Assembly (NCBI RefSeq): GCF_033439725.1 | Contig: NW_026944383.1 | Location: forward strand, 3,038,001-3,102,000 | Direction of reading: 5' to 3' | Length of the DNA: 64,000 nucleotides | DNA from: Neurospora tetraspora | Lineage: Eukaryota; Ascomycota; Sordariomycetes; Sordariales; Sordariaceae | Shown here: positions 22,775 to 36,200 of the stretch, one piece after another | Layout of the letters: every line of letters starts with the position of its first letter | Position numbering within the stretch: the stretch's first letter is position 1 | The notes under the pieces: model-generated | Database searches by the model: none | Seen by the model: only the letters and a program-made list of their open reading frames with translations | What the model was told of the DNA's origin: nothing | Made by a program: the position numbers and the translations under genes

Positions 22775-22780
22775 TATATA
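22775..22780 (+). promoter_or_regulatory. TATA-like box of the IMP dehydrogenase gene
   Basis: TATATA in a TTTTTATATACC context sits 54 bases before the ATG in a pyrimidine-rich region. The position fits a core promoter of a highly expressed housekeeping gene with a short leader. Confidence 0.45.
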
Positions 22781-22833
22781 CCTTACTTGCCCTTACATCA
22801 TTTTGCCCTTCTCATCTTCATTGATTGCAGAAA

Positions 22834-24661
22834 ATGGCAGTAAACGGCACCAACACCTTCCTTGACCACACCTCCGCCATGGAGGTCCTCAAGGAATATG
22901 AGCGTCGCGATGGCCTCGGCATCCGCGACCTCATGGACTCCAAGGCTCAGGGCGGTCTCACCTACAATGATTTCCTGATCCTTCCGGGTTACATTGGCTT
23001 CCCTGCCTCGGCCGTCACCCTCGATTCGCCCATCACCAAGCGCATCACCCTCAAGATCCCCTTGGTTTCCTCTCCCATGGATACCGTCACCGAGCACGAG
23101 ATGGCTATTCACATGGCTCTCCAGGGCGGTGTCGGTGTCATCCACCACAACTGCTCTGCCGACGAGCAGGCCGACATGGTCCGCAAGGTCAAGCGTTACG
23201 AGAACGGTTTCATTCTCGACCCCGTCGTCATCACCCGCGACACCACTGTCGGCGAGGCCAAGGCCTTGAAGGAGAAGTGGGGTTTCGGTGGTTTCCCTGT
23301 CACTGGTAAGACTCCATTCCCACTGCTTTCTGTTCGCTGCCTTCTCCTGGTCTACCTGATGATAAACCTATAAATCATAACTTTCGTTCCACCATATCGA
23401 CCTATGTGTCATGAGGAAACAAATACACTGAAAATCCTGATCCGACCTTTCTTTTTCACACCTTTTGGAGCACAACTCGTACCCTCGCTTCTGGGAGCTC
23501 GTGCTGACTTTGCTTCACATAGAATCCGGCAAGCTTGGCTCCAAGCTCCTTGGCATTGTCACCAACCGCGACATCCAGTTCGAGACTGACCTTGACAAGC
23601 CCGTTTCGGAGGTCATGGTTACGGACCTGATCACCGCTACCGCTGGTGTCACTCTTCTCGAGGCCAACAAGATCCTTGCCCAGTCCAAGAAGGGCAAGCT
23701 CCCCATTGTTGACAAGGAGGGCAACCTTGTCTCCATGATCTCCCGCTCCGATCTCACCAAGAACCTTCACTTCCCCCTTGCCTCCAAGACCAAGGACTCT
23801 AAGCAGCTCATCTGCGCCGCTGCTATCGGTACCCGTCCCGAGGACAAGGACCGCCTTGCCAAGCTCGTCGACGCTGGCCTCGATATTGTTATCCTGGACA
23901 GCTCTCAGGGTAACTCCATGTACCAGATCGAGATGATTAAGTGGATCAAGCAGGAGTTCCCTGATCTCGATGTCATCGGCGGTAACGTCGTTACCCGCGA
24001 GCAGGCTGCTGCTTTGATCGCTGCTGGTGTCGACGGTCTCCGTATCGGTATGGGCAGCGGTTCCGCCTGCATTACCCAGGAGGTCATGGCTGTTGGCCGT
24101 CCTCAGGCTACTGCTGTCTACAACGTTTCCTCTTTCGCCGCTCGCTTCGGTGTTCCCTGCATCGCCGATGGCGGTATCCAGAACGTTGGTCACATCGTCA
24201 AGGGTCTCGCTCTCGGTGCCTCCACCGTCATGATGGGTGGTCTCCTTGCCGGTACCACCGAGTCTCCCGGTACCTCTTTCGTCTCCCGTGAGGGTAAGCT
24301 CGTCAAGGCTTACCGCGGCATGGGCTCCATCGACGCCATGCAGGACAAGAAGGCCGGTGGTGGTGGCAAGGACGCCCAGAAGAGCAACGCTGGTACTGCT
24401 CGTTACTTCTCCGAGGGTGACAGCATCCTCGTTGCCCAGGGTGTCTCTGGCGCTGTCGCTCACAGAGGATCTATCAACAAGTTCGTCCCCTATCTTGCTG
24501 CTGGGTTGAAACACTCTCTGCAGGATTCCGGCATGACCAGCCTCCAGGAGCTCCACGAGTGTGTCGAGAACGGCACTGTTCGTTTCGAGATCCGTACTGC
24601 TAGCGCCCAGCTGGAAGGCGGCGTTAACATGGAGTCTTATGAGAAGAAGCTTTACGCCTAA
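22834..24661 (+). CDS. IMD: Inosine-5'-monophosphate dehydrogenase
   Basis: Two exons, 22834-23305 and 23523-24661, give 536 residues, the usual length for fungal IMPDH. The 217-nt intron (GTAAGA donor, CATAG acceptor) interrupts the first CBS domain and restores [22 protein letters not shown]. The enzyme oxidises IMP to XMP with NAD+, the first committed step of GMP synthesis in the cytosol. Visible features: [11 protein letters not shown] near the N-terminus, a CBS pair between about residues 120 and 230, the phosphate-binding and catalytic loop [13 protein letters not shown] with the catalytic Cys, and the mobile flap region around [10 protein letters not shown]. Codon choice is strongly C-ending at third positions, as in highly expressed genes. 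I chose the ATG at 22834 over one three codons upstream because it fits the family N-terminus. Confidence 0.96.
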
Positions 24662-25652
24662 ACGCTTTGGCTTTTCTTGAATGGTCGGTAGATTTTGATG
24701 ATTGGTTTTCAAAAGGGGTAATGCGGGTTGCAATGGAGTTCGGTGGCGATATTATGGGATTGTTGAATGGGAACTTTTAGAGATCACACGATATCAAGAT
24801 GTTGTGCGATATGGAACGCAGATATAATCAGCCTGCAAAAGAGAAGGCTTGAGCACGTCGATAGGCGACGTTGCCCGGAATCAAAAAGAACTTGTTGATG
24901 GATCACACCAATTTTGCTCGTCTCCTGAATTATTCCTGTGCTCGTTTGTGTGTGTGTGTTTGTGGGTTCGTGTATTGACGCACTCCCGTATGTGATCGAC
25001 ATCCACCTCTTGATCCTGTCTGTGATCGTCAGTTGTTGCCGTTCATCTTGTGCAATATGGCTGTACCTATGGTCATGATATTCGCTACTTTTGCCTGCGG
25101 CATGATTATTGTGTGATGTTCATGATTCGCGCTGTTCTCCGTACTCCAGCTTGTCCAATGAGTCCGAAAGGCGATCCGGGCGCACACGAGTATGGAGATA
25201 GAAAGAATACCAAACTGACAATTCTGACGTGAATCGTCCCATTGCAAAGGTCCCTCTCCCATTGCGGAATACACCAAGAGGCGGGACAGTACTTTTTGAC
25301 TGGCAGTTTTCAGCACAGCTTGAAAAATCCTCAAATGCTAATTCTGGTGGTGTGAGAGACATCCAAGTGTTAAGCAGACCAAGTCTATTCTCGTGTCTTT
25401 CTTTGACACTGCCTTTTTCTGCTTCTGGGTATGAAGCTGTCTGTTGGCATCTATCCATCTTTGTCCGTCATATCTTCATGAGCTATTCCTTTTGTTCTCG
25501 GTCATGTACAATGGAATGTCTTTCAACTCTTGACACCTCATCCCTTCTCCTTTTCTCCTTTTTCTCTATCCGTATTTCCCAAGAGCCATGAACTTAATTA
25601 AGTCCTGACTTTCTCGCAACTCCACCCCATCTTTTATGTAAGAACATCACAT
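24662..25652. other. Intergenic DNA between convergent 3' ends
   Basis: This lies between the IMP dehydrogenase stop and the saccharopine dehydrogenase stop. It contains a short GT run near 24945-24965 and pyrimidine-rich tracts. Short frames overlap on both strands and none looks like a gene. Confidence 0.6.
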
Positions 25653-27117
<1,465 letters not shown>

Positions 27118-28819
27118 TTTTGTGAAAGGGAATTGGGGTATCTTGGATAACGTTGGGTTGAGGAAAACTATCGAGTGAGAAATATGATGAAAATGGACTA
27201 CTTGGTGGTTTGTTTTATACGGGCCAGGGCGAGATCGGATATGGCTCTGCGGGATGGGCTGCCAGGGTTGATTGAGTCACGAGAAACACGGGAAAACAGG
27301 GTCCGCCTGGGCTGGCAGAACGGGGAGCGACGGGAAGTGCCCCTGGAACCGTAAGCGTTGAGATGGCCCCATATTATTTTGACTGTGCATTTTTGAAGAG
27401 CCTGAGAGGTACAAATATGATGTCTTATGACCCTACTCATGTTCATGGTTGATGCTCTTCTTCGGTTGTTGTTTTAAATTTTTGAATATCTCACGGAATC
27501 GAACCTGCTATCAAAGCGACTCCCGTCATCAGCTTGAATATTGCCAGCTCTTCGTCATGGAGTGGATGGCGGAGCGGATACAAATTTGTCGGGACTTAGG
27601 TACCTGCCTGTTCGGGGCGACGTGGTGAATGTCGAATCCCGTCCATTGAATTGTGCTGACCAATTGGGATTGTGGGGTTTGGGCAACTGTTAGTGTGAAG
27701 ACAGCGAAGCTGGCCAATATCTTAACACTTTGCTGTCACGACTTTCGCAATTCCGTCGGACCAGCACCCGGCCGACCAACCCTTTCTGGGCTTGCCTTGC
27801 GATGTTTGTTTGCACCAGCACTCTGGACGGGAGTCTGGACAACCCAAGATTTTCGAGATTTCGGGGACCTGGAAAAGCCTGGCTCGCTGGACCCAAAGAT
27901 GGATTCCGCTGGCAGCCAGCCGAGTCGTCCATGGATGTCTCATGTGCGGGCCAGCGTGTCCAACGGAGTTTGTTCCTTCCCTTGTGTCGCCGGTCTCCTC
28001 CGGGCATTCGCCGAGCCGCCAGGCATGGCCTGCTCTGCCTGCCAACAACTGCTGCCCCCCGGGCCCGAGGACCCCCGTTCCATCCACTCCCGCCACCTCA
28101 GCATCGCTAGACTACTGGATTCACTAGTATGGAGGAGCGGCCCGGTTGCACGACAGGATCGCCGCCAGTTTTCACCAGGAGAACACCAACTTGAACCACT
28201 CATGGATGGCGAATCCCATCGGCAGTCGGAGCAAAGTCCGAACTGGCCATCATGAAATTCTGCCTTTGCTCGCGGCTTTGTTAGGGGTCGCGGACTCGCG
28301 GTGCTATCCGTCCAGTGCCTTCCCTCCAAGACTACCTTCCCTTGTAGATCGGCCATCCTGCGCATCATTTGCGGCGTTGGAATTCTCTCCTGTATACTTC
28401 CTCGATATACTACCGACTACCTATACCTTACCCTCTTACCTCCTTGCACTTTGTTCACACTGAGGCACGCTCTACACAGTCGAACACTGTAGGATTCTAC
28501 CGCACCGTGGCCTGGCCGGAAAAGACGCGGAAGGAGCCAACGAAGGCTACCTAAGCTCTCTCTGCGACCTCGGGACCTCTGGGTATCATCAACTGACATT
28601 AGCACACTTCACACCTCACCACCCGAGTCACACACTCACAATCACACTTGAACTCACCACGAACCCCGACTACAACCACTCACCAAACCCGGACTCTGAC
28701 CCGACCGACATTCGTTGATGATGAAGTTTTACTCGTCTGGCCCGTCCTCTTCTTGATAGCAGCCGCTCATTCCACCGTCCTTCGTTATCCCAATCCGGAA
28801 CTCAACAGATTTCCCGAAC
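27118..28819. other. Divergent promoter region between lysine gene and Zn2Cys6 gene
   Basis: Both neighbours are transcribed outward from this 1.7-kb region. A 200-codon open frame at 27653-28255 has no known domain, overlaps others in all frames and is probably chance in GC-rich DNA. The last 300 bases are rich in CACAC/ACTCAC runs, typical of fungal leaders. Confidence 0.5.
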
Positions 28820-31419
28820 ATGAGGACACCCGAGCCCACACAGGGTGGTTCCTCTTCACCAGACGATCTCATTTCTGCTCTCACCAACTCGGGATTACTG
28901 CGGCGTTTGTTACCAGTCGGGTCGGAAGAGGCTCCTTCACGACCCATAGCTCCCGCCAGATCGTCCGCCTCGGCCTCACCTCGTAGTACTATTACCGACC
29001 GAACTACACTCACCAAAACCCAGGCTCGGTCCGCTGTCCCTACCGGTCGGTCAAAGAGACAGGCAACCACTGCCGCCTGTGGTGCATGTCGGAGGCGCAA
29101 GTCCAAGGTGTGTTGAGACCCAGGACGCTGTGTGTACATTTCTAGTGGTCACTAGCTCACCTTTCCCTTTTCGTACAGTGCAACGGCGAGCGTCCAAACT
29201 GCTCCGCCTGTCATGACCGCGGCACTGACTGTGAGTATGACACCAATGTGGCCGAGACCCATGCTCAAGCTCTCAAGCGCAAGTATGATGAGCTCCAAAA
29301 TTCAAAATCGGCTGCCGAGAAAGTCTTTGAAATCCTCCAGACGAGGGACGAAAAGGAGGCCGAAGAGGTCTTCCAGCGCATCCGGAGAGGTGCTGATCCC
29401 GCCACCATCCTGCGCCATATAACCTTTGGCAATGCTCTCATCGAGCTTGCCTTGGGCCCCGAGACAGGGTATCGATATGAGTTTCCCTACTTGCCTGACA
29501 TGCCTGCATTCTTGCAGCGTCACGACAACGTCTACCTCGATTCCGAAGTTTATGCTTGCGTCTTACGGAGGCCTGCCCCCGGTCTTCCTGCCGTGACACA
29601 TCAACGTCTTTCCGGCTCTCAGCAACAACCTTATTTTACGCCCTCAACCGCAAGTCGAAGCATGAGCCCCTATTTGGCCCACGGTCCTGCCGTTGACTTA
29701 CACAGCGATCCATATCATAAACCATATCACTCCGCCGCCGTGGAAAATTCACGATTAGAGAAACTGCAGCCATCTCAGTGGACCTCAGTGAGCACTGATG
29801 ATGTCCTCATGCGAAAGTTTCTTCACGACTACATTCTATACGACTATGGTTGGCATTCTTTTCTTCATCTTGATTATTTTCTTGATGACATGGCGAACGG
29901 GCGTCATCGCTTTTGCTCAAGACTCCTCGTCAATGCAGTTCTCTGCATCGGATCAGTACGTATCCCCAAGTCCCAGTAACCTTCACTACTGACGGTTTTC
30001 TCAAGTATCATCATCGTGGGCTCCAAGGACGGGCAGAGTACTGGAATCCCGCAAACATTGTTTACATGTTCTTGGCAGAAGCCAAGAGGCTTTTTGAGAT
30101 CGACTCGGAACTTGAAAGACCTATACCCTTGCCAAACGATCCACACGGAGAGCGAAGACTGAGGGAATGGGAAGAACGGCGGCTAACTACCATACAAGCC
30201 GGGCTTCTCCTAAACGTTCTCTATATTTTCAACGGTTCCGATAAGATCGGGTGGCGCTACTCTCTTCGGGCGATCGAGATGGCCCATGAAATCAATCTTT
30301 TCGGTCCTGCACAACCTGAAATGGACCGGGAGATGCGGAATGTCAAAGAGTTCACGGCTTGGGTAGTGTTTACATGGCAGAGGTATGTCTTACCAAGGAT
30401 CTCGAACCACTTTATCGGCCGTGATTGCTCACAACCTTCTTAGTGTAATCTCATATCACTACTTCAGGGCCCCTATAATGAGGCATCCGCCTCAGGTGCC
30501 CCTACCGGATCCCATCGAGAATCCGCAGTGGTACGGTGAGATTTGGGTAAAATACCCCGGAAGTCAATCACGGTTTCCTACACATTTGGGATTCATGTTC
30601 AAGGCGAAAGCTGAACTTTGGACCATCATGAACGACTTCTCCCTCCTTTCGTTTCGTGATCACGGTCCCCCTTTGAATTTGTCGATCCCTCAGGTCCTCG
30701 AATTCTACAACAAGCTGATTAACTGGCTGCACAAACTACCCGAACCTCTTTCCCCGCGAAAGATTGTGACGCCTCACCAGATCAAGCTGCACCTGCACTT
30801 CTACTTCATCCTCATCAACATACTAAGGCCCATAGTCACGTCTGAATGGAGGAACGGGATACCGCCGGGTAAGACGATCCCGCCCTGTACGCCACACGAC
30901 GCTTACCTAAATGCTACTGTTCGGTTCGAAACACTCATCCGCATTTACTACCTTCGCCACGGGTTCGAAGCCTTGGACAGCTTCCTGATGCAGTTCCTTG
31001 GCGCGCTCGCCTACATGACGATTGATGCCATCGCCCAAAACCCAGCGGCGCCCCATGTTGAGACGCTCCGATCAACGGTCCTTCTCGCAACAAAGGGCAT
31101 GTGGGAACAGGCCCAGAGTCTCTACGTTGCCCGGGCGGTCTTACGTGTACTGGCAAGTGCGATGAGACCCGAAGACGTGCAACTGCTCAAAAAGTTTGCT
31201 AACGTCGAGGCCAACACGGATATATACTCTGCCCCTCTGGAGCAACCTGTTCAGTCGGATTGGCCTACGTATGTCGTCAGACTTGATCAGAATCCGGACA
31301 CAGTGAGACTGGGCAAGACGCTTAGCAGCAAGCTGGAGCGGTTGTCTCTGGATCTCACCGCTTCGTCTCCCCCAGTGGAGTCCACACCACGGCCACGAAA
31401 TTGGTCGGTCATTTTATAA
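28820..31419 (+). CDS. Zn2Cys6 transcription factor, NIT-4/NirA-like family
   Basis: Four exons, 28820-29107, 29179-29955, 30006-30382 and 30444-31419, give 805 residues. The first intron (71 nt) lies inside the zinc cluster, which is restored as CGACRRRKSK-CNGERPNCSACHDRGTDC with perfect C-x2-C-x6-C-x6-C-x2-C-x6-C spacing. The second intron is 50 nt with a CTGAC branch, the third 61 nt. A short coiled-coil linker follows (NVAETHAQALKRKYDELQ). The middle region contains the fungal regulatory domain: WHSFLHLDYF, FCSRLLVNAVLCIGS, EYWNPANIVYMFLAEAKRLFE, LTTIQAGLLLNVLY...DKIGWRYSLRAIEMAHEINLF. This pattern is shared by a large family often annotated as nitrogen assimilation factor NirA/NIT-4; I cannot say which pathway this member controls. 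Confidence 0.9.
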
Positions 31420-32662
31420 AGAGGAAATCATTGTTGAGCATAGACAACAGTAAACGAAGTTGCCTATCAAGGAAACTAAAGACATAAAAGAAAATATTTC
31501 AAACGTTGCCAAGCCCGCCTCCTTTCGCCCACTAATATGATCGATTAGTGTCCGAGGTAGCTGGGGTAGCTCAAGGTAGCTGAGCTTACCTTCGGGAAGC
31601 TTGAACCCCTCTCTGTGATACCAACCAAGCTCCAATTCGGGCGTTCCTTGGCCTATGCTGGCGAATGGAAAGTGCTTCCTAAATGTTAGGAAGGGGCTGT
31701 GACCATTTCTCAACGGGTGTAGTATCATAACTGTTCAGCAACGTGCTCCATGGGGATAACACCCCGCCAAGATATTCAGCAAGACCGTGGCTCTGTAACG
31801 TTCAAAGCAGGACTCAACGTCAGTAAGTGGTACTTATCCCAAAGCAACAAGTTGTGTTTCTGGGATATCTGTGGTGCTACCCAGGGACCAATGGCGAGGC
31901 CCGCAGTCTAACCTCAGGACCGTGGGGTATTAACGTATCACTTCTACACCGGGCTTTGACAAACCAAACCCATCCGGAATCTACTGTGAGTACCTTTTCT
32001 GGCATCTTTACTGTTCGTTAGACATTTCCAAGAAGTCACATATGTGTGGGCAAGACGAGATGGAGTTGTGATACATCATCTCCCAGGTCGGCATCACTTC
32101 ACAACCGGCAGTTGATACCTTGCCTCAACAATTCACAATTCCGCCAGTCGTCTATTACTGACCCCATCCTTGAGTTATCAGACGGTGCAACTATCATTCC
32201 GCTCATGCCAAAGTGGTACAATGCACGACGACTACACGGTCGTCATTTGGTTTTCCGTCTCGGCATGTTTCAAACCTACACGACTTACATACTTGCAGGT
32301 ACACTGGTGGTCACTTCGTCTTAGGCAGACACGCCTCTGAGCACAAAGGTGTAGGCAGAAGTGTAGATCCGATATCAAGCACGGAGAACGGAATCTCATC
32401 GAGCAAAGCGGGAACCAATGGCAGATACATCTGGATCGTAGGATTGTCGACTCACATCTGCAGTCAGACAACTCCGCATGTAGGCTGTGTCACTTAGTGG
32501 CACAGTAGGACTTCACAGCCTTGCTTTGACGTTGATGTATAACCTCTTCCACTCCTATTTAAGAGGGATAACAACTTCGTTTCCTCACATGTTTTCTCCT
32601 CTATCCTAATTCCTACTCAGCCTACCTTTGTCTTCTTCCTGCCTTTCCGAGAAGAAGTCAAC
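31420..32662. other. Intergenic DNA upstream of the AAA ATPase gene
   Basis: No supported gene in this 1.24-kb stretch. A TATTTAAG box near 32554, about 110 bases before the next start codon, is a possible core promoter. Chance frames overlap on both strands. Confidence 0.5.
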
Positions 32663-35543
32663 ATGAGCGGGATTGTTCGAAGAAGAGTTGCTCCGATGGA
32701 TGTATGTCTTACCTCGATCATGAACTCACAAAGATAACACAATGCTAACACTACACAGGCCGACGAAACAGGGTCGGTTGACAGCTTCGAGGCTGTTGGC
32801 TTCAAGGCCGTGAAGTATCAGCGGATTCCGGATGACGAGATGCCGGACATCCTCTACAGCGTCCAGTACTGCTCCAGCACTGGACGGCTTATGGAAAGTG
32901 AGTATTACCAAACCATCACATACCTCCAGGATATTTATCAACGACAAGAGCTAACAGACAATAGCACGGGAGAGCGCAAAGCCCTTAGATCCCAAGACAT
33001 CCAACACCGGCCTCGAGGAGACATCCAAGCCCAGCCCAGTCATCGAAATCAGAACCACCGTCCACGCCAGATACGACGGCGGCGACTACTATGACGACCC
33101 ACCCTATCCTCCCCCTGAGCCGTACTGGTCAGGCTCCGACAGCGACTGCAGCGACAACCTACCTCGTACGCGCCGCAACCGGGAGCCTCACGCTAAGGAC
33201 CGCACCGAGATGGTCATCCACTCAGACCACCTCAAAGCCGCTCTGTCGGCGGTCGTCTCCTACTACCGCGAGTTCTCCCCCGAACACGGCATCATCAGAG
33301 CCCCCTACCAAGTCCTCGTCGACCACTGGAAGGAGCTCGAGCTGTACAAGCTCAACCAGCCCAGCTGTCACGACGCCGAGTACGCAGACACCACAACCAA
33401 ACACATCGACGTGCTCCTCTCCTTTCTGAGAACCACCTTCTCCGAGCGCTTCGTGGCCGAGCGACTCCGCCAGGAGGACCCGCGCGGTCCCATGGCCACC
33501 TTTGACAACTTCTGGACCTTGCTAAAGCCCGGCACCGTCATCTACCGCGACCGCAACGGCACCCTGGTGCCGTACATCATCAGTCTCGTCCGTCTCGAGG
33601 GGCCCTACGACGCCCAAGGCAACGGCGAAGGTGATAACTCGTATTACCTCGAGTTCTGGAACATCCAGTACAGCCGCGGCCTGTTGCGCAGGCGCATGAA
33701 GTCGTGCACCATCTCGGCCTGGCGCGGCGAGCGACTGATTAACTCCTTGTCTGTCATCCCTGAGCGGTTTGTCACTGATGCTGCGAAAGTCGCCGCCGAG
33801 AATCTCAAGCTTGGTAGGCTCTACTGGGAGCTGGCGAAGCAGCCTTCGTATATGGAATATGATGGGCAAGTGACCAACGGCGACAGGGCGAGCGGCGGGA
33901 GGGGGTACAAGATGACGGGCCGCGTGGTTGTTGATTGCGAAGGATGGGAGCGATTTGGCGACGGAGGAGTTTTGCCGCATCTTCGTCGGCCGCGCCGTAA
34001 CCGCGACAGCTTGAATCTGGATATCCTCCCGCAGGTGAAGTCCAAGTGCGCTTGCCCTGCTTGTTGCAACAACAACAAGTCTTACCCCCCCACCCAGAAT
34101 GGCGGACAACGAAGCGACCCAAGCCCCTTCGTCAACTTCGACAAACTCAACCCCAAGACCGACTCCCTCCCCGACAACGCCTGGCTCTACTTGCACGTCC
34201 TCTCGCCCACCATCCCAGCCTTCATCCTCTCCGAGCGCCGCTGGGCATACATCCACCTCTCCGGTCTCGGTCCCGTCCGCCCCGACCTCGACGCATTCAA
34301 GTACCTCGTCTTGGACCCAGCCATCAAGTTAACCGTCAAGTCTTTGATCGGCAAATTCGCCGCTCCTTCTTCGGCCACAGAAACAACCCCCCCTCCAGCA
34401 GCAGGTAGAGAAAACATGCTCACCCCACAGACAGCCTCCTCCTCAGCCCTCACCCCCTGGCCCACCGACTTCGTCCGCAACAAAGGTCTCGGCCGCATCT
34501 TCCTCTTGCACGGCTCGCCCGGCGTGGGAAAGAGTTGCACAGCAGAATGCATTTCCGAACTCGCTCGCCGGCCCCTTTTGTCTCTCACCAGCGGGGACTT
34601 GTCAACATCCATGTCCTCCTCCTCCGTCGAGCGCCGCCTCTCCTACTTCCTCGAGCTAGGCGAGCGTTTCGGCGCTTTAGTCCTTTTGGACGAGGCCGAT
34701 GTGTACCTGGAACGTCGCCGGACTCGGGACTTAAAGCGCAACGGGCTTGTTTCCGTGTTTTTAAGGGCATTGGAGTATTTCCGCGGAGTGTTGTTTTTGA
34801 CGACGAACAGAGTAGCAGCCTTCGATGACGCTTTTACGTCTAGGATTCACGTGGCGCTGTATTACCCCGAGCTGGGGGAGGACGAACGAAGAAGAATTTG
34901 GGGGTATCAGTTTGAGAGGTTGGAACGTGAACCTTTTTCTTCTCACTCCTCTGCTGCTGCAGATGGGTCTGGGTCTGGGTCCGACGGCGGCAACCAAGTT
35001 GGTACTGACAAAAGGTTCAAGTTCTACATCCCCCAATCAACAAAGGAATACGCCTTCCACCACCCTGCCGTCCTGGCGCTCAAATGGAACGGGCGCGAAA
35101 TCCGCAACGCTTTGCAAACGGCCGTGGCTTTGGCGGAAACGGAAGCGGCTGAGAGTCACCCCGGTTTTTCCAGCGGCGGCGGACTTTCGAGTGCGACGAC
35201 GACGACGACCATTGCGTTGATGGATAAGCATTTGAAGGCCGTGGTGGGGATGAGTAGTGGGTTTAAGACGTTTATGGAGGGTGTCAAAAAGAAGAGGAAG
35301 GGGAAGGCGAAGGCGAAGGCGTTGTTGAGAGCGGGGGTTGATGTTGCTGATGATGATGATGATGATGATGATGATCACGACGACGAAAATGATGGGGAGT
35401 ATGCGGATGAGGAAGATGGGGAGCACGACGGGGAGGGCGAGGAGGAGGAGAGCGATGATGATGAACATCCTGGTAAGATGCCAAAGCCTGTTTTTTTGCA
35501 CCGTGTTGATGTCGAATCGAGATTGAATAGGTGGAATGAATGA
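32663..35543 (+). CDS. AAA ATPase of the fungal DUF7025-AAA family with acidic tail
   Basis: Three exons, 32663-32701, 32759-32897 and 32965-35543, give 918 residues. Both introns (57 and 67 nt) have GCTAACA branch sites. The N-terminal half resembles the uncharacterised region common to fungal AAA proteins annotated DUF7025 (TFDNFWTLLKPGTVIY). The ATPase core shows Walker A GSPGVGKS and Walker B ALVLLDEADVYLE, with an RRTRDLKRNGLVSVFLRALEY segment and TTNRVAAFDDAFTSRI after it (sensor 1 and arginine-finger region). The end is a basic stretch (KKKRKGKAKAKA) followed by a long Asp/Glu tail (D run near 35350, E run near 35445). Function unknown; the family is expanded in filamentous fungi and rarely studied. 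Confidence 0.85.
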
Positions 35544-35748
35544 TGTTTGGCTGACTGGTGTTTTTTTTCTATTATTTTATTTTCTTTATAGGAAGCGGGT
35601 TTTCGTCAGCCTCCGAAAATGGGTATTAGAGAATGCCTTTTTGAGTTTAAATAGTTGGAAAGATGTTTGGCTGACTGGTGTGTTTTTTTTTTCTTATAGG
35701 AAGCGGGTATTCATCCAACGGCTCTGAATCAGGGTATTAGAGAATGAA
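35525..35748 (+). repeat. Imperfect direct duplication of about 110 bp across the AAA gene stop codon
   Basis: GATGTTTGGCTGACTGGTG occurs at 35542 and again at 35662, each followed by a T-run, TATAGGAAGCGGGT and GGGTATTAGAGAATG. The upstream copy contains the end and stop codon of the AAA ATPase gene, the downstream copy lies in its 3' flank. The copies have diverged by small gaps and substitutions. Confidence 0.85.
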
Positions 35749-36200
35749 GGCTGGTGATATACCTATCAAAGAGGCCGACGGGAAGCGGTGGAGGAATGAG
35801 TTTGACAATTAAGAGTGGGTAGAAGTTGATCTTTTCAGTCTTGGATAGCCTACGGGTAAGATCCATCTATAAGGGATACCTCAAGTAACGAGTTTGTCGT
35901 ATTGTTAGACTCGCTGGTATTATGGTTCCCATCATGTTCTGCAGAATCTAAGGTATTCAAGTCATCGCGCCTAGCCCAAATAACAATGCTTTGCTCTTCC
36001 TACATTCCATCTATGCGTTACGTACTGTCTTCCAAGCGGATATTTCCGCAGATTACAGTCCAATATCTCGTACGCCTCGTAGTCATAATCGTGGAACCAA
36101 CTCCGTAGTCATACACATTCGTAACATCCAAATCAATGCATAACACCCAAGCCCAGATAATAGTAGTAAGATCGAAACCTTAACATACTACTCAACAGCT
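35749..36200. other. Intergenic DNA between convergent genes
   Basis: Short 3' flanks of the AAA ATPase gene and of ATG6. I see no gene. Confidence 0.6.

Larger units (their letters stand above)
21089..22833. other. Divergent promoter region between IQGAP and IMP dehydrogenase
   Basis: Both flanking genes point away from this 1.7-kb stretch, so it carries both promoters and leaders. No frame has a recognisable domain. It holds a GC-rich perfect hairpin at 22607-22624 and a TATA-like box near the IMP dehydrogenase start, listed separately. Confidence 0.6.

Noticed and set aside
23456-24733. 425-codon minus-strand frame
   Set aside because: Shadow of IMP dehydrogenase, caused by strong C-ending codon use on the real strand.
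27485-27570. Possible tRNA on the minus strand, prompted by GGTTCGATTCC, a perfect B-box-like string
   Set aside because: The bases around it do not form a T stem or acceptor stem, and no A box or clover-leaf could be drawn.
27653-28255. 200-codon plus-strand open frame between the lysine gene and the Zn2Cys6 gene
   Set aside because: No domain, no intron signals, and equally long frames open on the other strand; chance in GC-rich DNA.
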